From Massospora cicadina (Eukaryota; Entomophthoromycota; Entomophthoromycetes; Entomophthorales; Entomophthoraceae), in assembly GCA_022478985.1 (NCBI GenBank), contig JAKSZP010015895.1:1-64000 (forward strand): a stretch of 64,000 bases of DNA, given 5' to 3'. Under the pieces are notes generated by a model. That model saw only the letters and a program-made list of their open reading frames with translations. It searched no databases and was not told the DNA's origin. Both the position numbers and the translations under genes were made by a program. This document shows, in pieces, positions 57,925 through 64,000 of the stretch (position 1 is its first letter; every line of letters starts with the position of its first letter).

Positions 57925-58668
57925 TGATTTAATTGATCAGGATGCACTTGATCTGAACATTGCTTTGGATCAGGCTGCACTTGATACTCACATTACTTTG
58001 ATATAAAAGGTCTCAACTAGGAGAGAAGTGTCAAAGGATGTTTCAAGAGTCAAAGTTGTGGTGAGTTGGATGGGGAGTTTTAATATTGAGTGTGAGAGAT
58101 TTGACATTTCAAGATTGAGATGCATCCCATCTAGTACTAAAAAAAAATTGAGATGCATCCAAAAAATATGATGTCAGGGTTATGAATAGTTGGATGATGA
58201 TCTGGTGGAATATGAAGTCTTTGCAAGCAATGAGTTGGATGATGTTTGAGAAAGCCTAGCATAGGAGAGGTAGCTTATTAGAAGAACAGCATAGCGCTAT
58301 TTATTAGGAGATGGTTGGGGCCTGAATGGCCAGTTTTTATAAGAAGAATCAGGGAAATTCAAATAAATCTCTTGCTATTATAAATCTTATTCTATTTTAT
58401 TAGAATTATATTATCATATCCAAAATGATGAGCTCAACTAATGAGCTTGGTGTAACGTTGGCATCATTTTCAGCCCTCTCATGGAGCCAGACCATGTTGT
58501 TGATGTGCACCGTCTTTGGAACAGTGGTTTTGGAACATGTAGCAATGACGAGACATGGCAGGAGGGTTTGGGGATGGGCTTCTGTGGGCCTGTCCCTAGT
58601 TTGGTCAGCAACATGGCTCTTACTACCCGATTTCTTTGTAACATATTGGCGTGAGCCTGCCTGTTACA
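57925..58668 (+). repeat. 3' LTR of element B
   Basis: 744 bp. It starts TGATTTAATTGATCAGG directly after ACAGGGGGG and ends GCCTGTTACA. The GATCAGG(A/C)TGCACTTGAT phrase is present twice (57934 and 57968), a ~40-bp tandem duplication not seen in the 5' LTR. With the 33-bp micro-retroposon insertion this accounts for its greater length. Confidence 0.85.
58114..58160 (+). mobile_element. Micro-retroposon, copy 3 (19 nt plus 14-bp TSD)
   Basis: ATTGAGATGCATCC at 58114-58127 and 58147-58160 encloses CATCTAGTACTAAAAAAAA. The 5' LTR has the uninterrupted site, so the 33-bp difference is an insertion after element B integrated. Here the A-run is on the plus strand; in copies 1 and 2 it is on the minus strand. 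Confidence 0.9.
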
Positions 58669-58733
58669 CATCAGATGTCCCCTCCAAAAAGTCTAAGGGA
58701 TATTCATATATAGATGGGGATGGTTATTTATAA
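58425..58733 (+). CDS. LTR-encoded membrane ORF, family 1, copy 2
   Basis: 102 codons from ATGATGAGCTCA: MMSSTNELGVTLASFSALSW, SQTMLLMCTVFGTVVLEHV, AMTRHGRRVWGWASVGLSLV, then WSATWLLLPDFFVTYWREPA. It ends 65 bases beyond the LTR in the flanking element C. This copy has the most convincing start codon of the three. The predicted layout is a short N-terminus, a hydrophobic segment, a basic loop (TRHGRR), a second hydrophobic segment and a W(R/K)xPxRYI-type tail (CYT here). Confidence 0.55.
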   Translation: MMSSTNELGVTLASFSALSWSQTMLLMCTVFGTVVLEHVAMTRHGRRVWGWASVGLSLVWSATWLLLPDFFVTYWREPACYTSDVPSKKSKGYSYIDGDGYL

Positions 58734-60420
58734 CCACAAATTTATTCCCCAAGTTTCCAAACTCTTAGAGCCTTTGGTTTACCTGTTACAGAAAAACTTA
58801 CCTTTCCACTGAGTCATCACAAGACAATTCATCAATACCATAGGATTTACATTAACTAGGTCTCCTACTCTGTTACATTACAAATACAACAAGCCCTTAC
58901 TGCTTTTTAATGGTGCCAGTGATGTTGCCGTTGGTGCTATTCTGGAACAACAAGATGATAATCAGGTAGACCACTTAATAACACTTTATATAAAGACTCT
59001 CCAAAACCAAACATAACTATATTGTGTCTCCAAGCGCAAGAGTTTAGCAGTAATATTAGCCATTAAGAATTTCTGTCCCTTACTTTATGGTACATACTTT
59101 ACTGTACAACCAATCACACCTCTCTTTGTTGAATACAACAGATTCATAATCCTGACAGCAGATTAGCCCAGTAGGCTTTACAATAAAAATTTATGTCTTT
59201 TGATTGTTCATTGACCTGACGCTTTACACCAAAATGCTGATGGTCTTTTCCATTTACCAGTCCTGACAGTTCTGACCATGAGGAGGATCAACTATATGAC
59301 TTTCTTTGTCACTCCATTTATGGTCATTAGAAACTTTTGAAATCCAGAGTTAACTAAGACGTCAAGCAGCCAATACTCAAATAAATAATGGCATGCTCTT
59401 TAAATTAGTAAAGAAAAAGTGGCTCCCATATGTCCACCCCTCTGATTAAACTGAGGTCATTATGGAAGGGCATACTATTACCAGACATGGTGCGGTTAAA
59501 AAACTACCAGTGGTTGAAATCTTAATACTTTTATAACAAAGTGCTTATCTCAAAAATAGGATTTTTAGGATGCTTGTATCACCTATCACCAGAATAATAG
59601 GCCCAATCCAAGGTTTCAACGCTAAATAGTAGCTCCTTGGGCCTCTTTTCATATAGTAAGCATTGACATTATATGTCCTCTACCTACAGGAGTCCAGTCA
59701 CCAGTATGCTAAATGGCCATAAATCATCTTACCAAATGGATTGCAGCTGTATTCATTCCATTGACAACTGCTGAGCAACTGCCTCATTTTTGTACTGACA
59801 ACTTTTCACACAACATGGTAGTACAAGGGTGGTTCTGATGATGATGGCCTCAATTTCACCTCAGAGTTGATCCAAGGATTTTCTGCCTTTTTGACAATCA
59901 TCAAGTTTTTGTAGCACCTTATAACCCCTCCATTATTGGATTTGTAGAAAGGACTGATGCTCTTTTATCTCCATTTTTAATAATAGGGATTTCAAAAACC
60001 TTCTATTATAGAATCACTTTCTTCTGAGTGCTCTTCTTGCCTATTAGGTCAGCTATCACAAGTGATAAAGGTTTACTACTATAAGAATCTTTATGGAAGG
60101 AAACCCATCTTACCAACAAGTTTGCAATACTTCTAGTGTCAGCCACTCTTGAAACTTCTGAAAATACTCTGAGCGCCTTAACAGATGAGATTATATGACT
60201 ATAGTTCCTGGTCAAGGATGGTTTAGTGCATACCACATCAAGGAGATGGGATGAAGCCATTTATGATGATCCTCTTTTCCAATGTACTAATTAGGGGACT
60301 TACTAATGTTCTATTACTATCATCCTGATGAATATAGAAAGTTTGCGCCGTCTTGATCTGGTCCATATAAAAGTCCTTTATATATGTAGTTCAGAATATG
60401 CAATTTTCAGTGCTGTAAAG
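58674..60420 (+). pseudogene. Element C pol, second part (RNase H, integrase)
   Basis: After element B the RT connection and RNase H resume: HYKYNKPLLLFNGASDVAVG, AILEQQDDNQVDHL, SKRKSLAVILAIKNFCPLLYG (58880-59095). Integrase pieces are HTITRHGAVKKLPVVEILIL (59465) and SDDDGLNFTSELIQGF (about 59835), which keeps the second catalytic Asp. In RNase H the usual Glu before the LAVI segment is not seen. The rest is broken by stops. Confidence 0.7.
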
Positions 60421-60493
60421 GTACTTTATCAACCAAGTACATGGGCAATTTCTCAAACTTTTGTAAACCTCTAAAAGAATCTTAAGGGGGGCT

Positions 60494-61012
60494 TGTCAAA
60501 ACTTTCACTGCAGACAAAGACAAATTGGATAAAGCCAAACCTGAATCTTATCCAACTACTGATGATATAATTCCTAACTCTACATTAACAAAGGCATCAG
60601 ACCCTGAATAATCTGAAAAAGAAGAGATCTGGATGTTATTAAAACCAAGGCTACAAAGAAGACTCCCTAGCAATTAAAGAAGACTACCATGAAACAAAAG
60701 AAGATGTGTCATCACGCGCCTCTTCCTGAAGTACAAGGAGATCCTGATTGTTGGTCCACTACAAAACATCTCATGTGCAACAAGCCCTATTGCTTAATAT
60801 TTATCCCAAGCTTCAAATAACTCAAGTTATCACTTCTTGCATATATAATCTTTTATATAAGTTTCTTATTTTAGGATTTTATTGAGGTTATTCATCAATA
60901 CTTGGGCACCCAGTTGTCTGGCCCCTTGCTGTACATTTAAAAATTAACCACTTCTGACTCTAAGTAGATTTGAAGCATGCCCCTTAGTACATCCCTGCTA
61001 TCTACAGCGCCA
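60494..61012 (+). repeat. 3' LTR of element C
   Basis: It starts TGTCAAAACTTTCACTG right after AAGGGGGGCT and ends CTATCTACAGCGCCA. It is the partner of 48097-48608 over its whole length. Confidence 0.8.
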
Positions 61013-61051
61013 AAATATGTATAAGTCTTAAAGCTTTCAAACTGAGGGGAT

Positions 61052-61690
61052 TGTTGAGATTCCAACTTCCTCCTTTTCTATTTGATTAAGATAAGAAGAT
61101 TAACATAAAAAAGACATATAAAGTATTTTTGCCATCTCTCCCTTCCTGAGTCAGATCTATCAAAAAGATATGATTTTAATTCTTTTTGCTACTACAGCCC
61201 CCTTTAGTGAGCACCACTTGTGTAGCATAAGTACTATATTCACACTACATACACAGGTTATAGTCAGCTGACCCAACTCTTAGCCTCTTAATCTATAAGA
61301 CAGTTAAGAAGCTTAACAAATAACACGATTCTTGTATAGAATTAGTCCAATAATATTTATACTTGATTCACTTTATTCAAAAATACACCAAAAATCTTGT
61401 GATGAAGATTATCAATTATTGTACAATGTAAATGTGAGAGGGAGTTGATTTGTCAAAAAAGGGATTGAATGGGAAGTCAGAGGATCAACTACAATGCAAT
61501 TTATTAGTTAAAATTTAATAATAGAAATAAAGTTATATTATAACTCTGATTTGCAAACTAGGAAATAAGTTAAAAGATTATCCAACACCCCCTCACTTTT
61601 ATGCCCCACAACTGAACGCTGTACCATTCAAATCAACTATCAGCTATCTATTAATTTGGCTGCCTTAACAACTTTTGTCCTCACCACAAA
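61052..61690 (+). other. Possible LTR start of another retrotransposon
   Basis: ACTGAGGGGAT followed by TGTTGAGATTCCAAC looks like a polypurine tract and LTR start of the kind found in Ty1/copia elements. No end or second copy was found. The rest of the stretch has no recognised gene. Confidence 0.3.
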
Positions 61691-61699
61691 TCTGCAGCT

Positions 61700-62280
61700 T
61701 AGTCTGTTACATTGATTGCAGAGGGTTTACTCCCTACTCATGTCCCAAATACCCTCACCGCTGCAGGTAAGCATAACCTCCTCAAGTTCTACAAAGCACC
61801 TCATGAGTCAATCCTGAATGTTGTGGCAGTGACACAAAACTTAAAGCTATCACCACCTGTACAGATATTGCTACCTTTGTCAAGCTTCCCTGATGCCCAT
61901 ATCTAAGAGGAGTACAGTGCAGCAACTATTTTAGTTCCTTTGTTGTGGCGTACAGTCTCTTCCCTGTATCTCCCTTGTGATAAATTGAACCCCATACTGC
62001 TGATTCCTCTATACCATTGCTTTCTGACTTGGCCCATACCTTTCTACATTATGACATTGACAAGAAAGTGTTCCTGACTCCTTTTCCCCTCCACCATGAT
62101 CAGCTAGTTATTTGTCATTGCCAATCTGGTTAGTTTTTATTTTGTTTGTTTTTATTGCCAGTTGCTTGCTTTAGTATTTAAGCCCAATTTTAATTTTTAT
62201 TTATTCTTTTAGAAATTTCCATCCCCCTGTTTGCCTTACCTTAAATAAAACTAAATTATAAGTAAAAATAGAATATGTCT
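61700..62280 (+). mobile_element. Truncated copy of the ORF1-only element
   Basis: TDIATFVKLP followed in another frame by IEPHTADSSIPLLSDLAHTF corresponds to TNIATFVKLPDAHI and IEPHAADAPTPLLSALTCTL of the 7.1-8.8 kb ORF1. About 200 bp later, TCCATCCCCCTGTTTGCC and TTAAATAAAAC match the LINE-1 3' end. Only the C-terminal end of ORF1 and the tail are left, which is the usual 5' truncation. Confidence 0.6.
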
Positions 62281-62835
62281 AATCAGAAGGACTAGTGAAA
62301 TAAAAAGAAGGCAACCCACAACAATTTGTATAGCTCTTTCTAACAGCCATATTATACTGCATATTGCCTATATTATTTTAGTTGTAAAACATTCTAATTC
62401 ATTTGCTAACTGAAGTATAGTTATATCAACTTGTAAATATAAATAAAGTTCTGAAAAACAGTAAGATTACCATGTTTCATTATCTTAAAAATAGTCAAAC
62501 TTCTAAATAGTGTTCTTGCAGCTTATTATATTTATATTATAATTGTATCAGATAGTTTTATGATACATTTCATTTTGTATAGTTGTGTTTGTTAAGTAAA
62601 AAAACAAACATAAACTTCACTAAGTATTTGTTGTTTGAGACATGCTAACATAAAGATTAGCAATACCAAGGTTCTATAATAACATTAAAACATATGATTT
62701 GTTTAAAAAAGTATCTACTTTTAGTAAAAAGAAAAAGATACATAGTTTAATGATCTAAATTAATTAATTGAAGTAATTCCTCAGTTAGTGGTAACTAGTG
62801 ATGATAAAGAGAGCACAAAAATTTATATAAAATTG
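62281..62835. other. AT-rich stretch without a gene
   Basis: Nothing beyond simple AT-rich sequence can be supported. Confidence 0.4.
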
Positions 62836-63040
62836 ACTAGCATCCAAATACCCATGCTTTGTTATATGTTTATAGCTTACCAGATAATTAAAACCATTAT
62901 TTTAGATTATATAGTGGCTTTACCTAGCATTGCTCAGGTTTTATAAATAAATATCTCAAGATGATTAAATTAGATTTATTATAGATAGTGATATTATCTG
63001 GCTTTGCTCAGGTTTATCAACAAATAATTAAAACTGATTA
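62836..63040 (-). mobile_element. Helitron-type 3' end and related repeats
   Basis: On the minus strand ACAAAGCATGGGTATTTGGA then TGCTAGT ends at 62836 and matches the block at 3500-3530 (GCGAAGCACGGGTATTTAGA, TGTTAGG). Upstream on that strand, two ~90-bp repeats contain CCTGAGCAA(T/A)GC(T/C)AGGTAA-like motifs and TATAAT, resembling the same kind of terminus. No protein is encoded. Confidence 0.45.
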
Positions 63041-63050
63041 TTTTTAGATT

Positions 63051-63335
63051 TTATTTCATAGATAAAACACTAAACTGCTTAGTTAAAACCATTAAAATGT
63101 AACGCACTGGCTCCTTCCAATGAGCCACAAATGAGTTGGGCAATAGAATCCATGTTACAGACCATAGGGCTGACAGGGCTCCTGATACTACTCTCCTTGT
63201 GCGCGCGCTACAAGATTGGACAAGCACCCCCTGAAAGACAGTTGCAAGTATACTTAACCCCAGCAACATGCCTTGACTCCAAGACAAGGTATAAAGGGAG
63301 GCAATAGCTCTCCCAAGCTCACTCTCAAAGTCCAA
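63051..63335 (-). CDS. LTR-encoded membrane ORF, family 1, copy 3 (diverged)
   Basis: It is open from a TTG at 63335 to 63051, crossing the LTR end at 63098. It reads DFESELGRAIASLYTLSWSQ, GMLLGLSILATVFQGVL, ARTRRVVSGALSALWSV, TWILLPNSFVAHWKEPVRYI. Compared with copy 1, codons differ silently at Ser (AGC/AGT), Gln (CAG/CAA), Asn (AAT/AAC), Ser (TCC/TCA), Ala (GCA/GCT) and Leu (CTA/TTG), while LLPNSFVAxW and RYI remain. The TTG stands where copy 2 has ATG, and a TAA lies just upstream, so the start may have been lost. This copy gives the best evidence that the frame was selected. Confidence 0.55.
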   Translation of the reverse strand: MDFESELGRAIASLYTLSWSQGMLLGLSILATVFQGVLVQSCSARTRRVVSGALSALWSVTWILLPNSFVAHWKEPVRYILMVLTKQFSVLSMK

Positions 63336-63572
63336 TTCTTATTGATTCAAGCCAAACATGGCTGCAGTTAGGCAATATCTTTAAAATAAACTCAAGTATA
63401 AATATATGAATTTTAAGTTCTTTTATTTAATATTGGGCCAGGTTGATAGAAAACAGAACTGAGAAGCCTCCAGCTCCCAGTTCCTTCCCTATATACACAT
63501 GCTAAAAGCTAATATAAAATATAACACAAGCTTATGGTGCTAATCTGACTGATGCTTGGTGTAAACCTTACA
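63098..63572 (-). repeat. Isolated LTR related in its ORF to element B LTRs
   Basis: On the minus strand the sequence ends AGTGCGTTACA, like CCGTTACA of element B, and a possible start is TGTAAGGTTTACACC at 63572. No TSD was found, so the start is uncertain. Outside the ORF I see no clear alignment with the element B LTR, implying a distant relative. Confidence 0.45.
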
Positions 63573-64000
63573 GCAGGATCGCGGAATCCTCACTCAATGG
63601 TTCTGTGCCAGTTCCAATCCTCAACAGTTCCGCGCCAGTTCCATTTTAAATCCCAAATGAACCGCGAAACTTCCAAGCACCCATTCCATTCCATTCTTGA
63701 TTCGAATCCAAATCAAATCTCGAAACTACCCATGTTACTTGATTCCCATTTTTCCTCAACTTGGACGCCCATCTTGCTCCTTGGCCTCCTTCAAGCTCCT
63801 GCCCCTTAGGCGTCCTTGCCAGGACCAATGCCCCCACCTCCTCCATACATCCAGACACAGCCTGCCCTGTCTTACCAAAGATCAGGGCAATGTGATGCTG
63901 AGGATAGACCTCAACCGTCACATAAAATATCAATTCAAGCAATCACTAATTGCTTGGTAATACCAAAATAAACTTTTTTGGACAACCAAAAACCATCTAC
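63573..64000. other. Unassigned window end
   Basis: The stretch is less AT-rich than its surroundings and has two near-repeats of CAGTTCC(G/A)(C/A)GCCAGTTCCA-like sequence (63607-63645). Frames of 85-98 codons are open on both strands, but none is recognisable. Confidence 0.3.

Larger units (their letters stand above)
52673..58668 (+). mobile_element. Ty3/gypsy chromovirus element B (nested in C)
   Basis: A complete 6.0-kb element with TSD CATCA at 52668-52672 and 58669-58673. The ends are TGTAACGG and CCGTTACA (5' LTR), perfect inverted repeats. It contains gag, protease, RT, RNase H, integrase and a C-terminal chromodomain, then CACAGGGGGG as polypurine tract and the 3' LTR. A SINE (54351-54634) lies between gag and protease, and a micro-retroposon lies in the 3' LTR. 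Both LTRs carry the same small hydrophobic ORF. Confidence 0.9.
48097..61012 (+). mobile_element. Ty3/gypsy element C (split by element B)
   Basis: LTRs of 512 and 519 bp bound gag with a zinc knuckle, a decayed protease, RT, RNase H and integrase. The RT is interrupted at 52672 by element B and resumes at 58674. CTTAAGGGGGGCT directly precedes the 3' LTR and is a typical polypurine tract. Outer TSDs were not found. All ORFs contain stops. Confidence 0.8.

Overview
The window reads as a transposon graveyard from a large, AT-rich, repeat-inflated fungal genome. The evidence is fragments of Tad-like LINEs with CCHC ORF1 proteins and an APE-type endonuclease/RT ORF2, chromodomain-bearing Ty3/gypsy elements, Helitron-type 3' ends, tRNA-derived SINEs and one broken seven-helix receptor gene of a fungal type. 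An early-diverging fungus such as an entomophthoralean is my inference from genome style; nothing in the window proves it. No intact host gene, rRNA or CRISPR was found.

Layout. 1-4.9 kb: an unrecognised coding remnant, a SINE with a perfect 16-bp target-site duplication (TSD), two Helitron-type copies joined end to end with an internal minisatellite, and a sequence resembling the SRP RNA Alu domain. 5.2-6.4 kb: frameshifted GPCR-like gene. 6.6-8.9 kb: a SINE and an ORF1-only LINE relative. 10.7-29.3 kb: three Tad-like LINEs (one plus, two minus) and two SINEs, all joined through (AAT/ATT)n arrays. 29.3-32.4 kb: AT-rich, no gene. 32.4-35.6 kb: reverse-strand chromovirus remnant with a candidate LTR. 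35.6-45.9 kb: complete but decayed Ty3 element A with ~1.06-kb LTRs, split in its integrase by a 1.12-kb solo LTR with a perfect TSD. 48.1-61.0 kb: Ty3 element C, split in its RT by Ty3 element B (52.7-58.7 kb; CATCA TSD), which itself carries a SINE. 61-64 kb: an LTR-like start, a second ORF1-element copy, Helitron-type ends and an isolated reverse-strand LTR.

The most interesting signals are these. (1) Small hydrophobic ORFs sit inside LTRs, at the LTR 3' end. One family occurs in both LTRs of element B and in a diverged reverse-strand LTR at 63.1-63.6 kb, with many synonymous differences and a preserved reading frame. A second family occurs in the 1.12-kb solo LTR and in an LTR remnant at 46 kb. 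(2) Three insertions of only about 20 nt, the same CATCTAGTACT plus an A-run, are each flanked by 14-18-bp TSDs; one has its empty site preserved in the sister LTR. (3) The LINEs and SINEs share one 3' tail and are chained through trinucleotide repeats. (4) Two LINEs carry a ~1.1-kb Asn/Ser-rich insertion inside their reverse transcriptase.

Almost every coding region is interrupted, so coordinates of broken genes mark the span of recognisable homology, not a translatable ORF.
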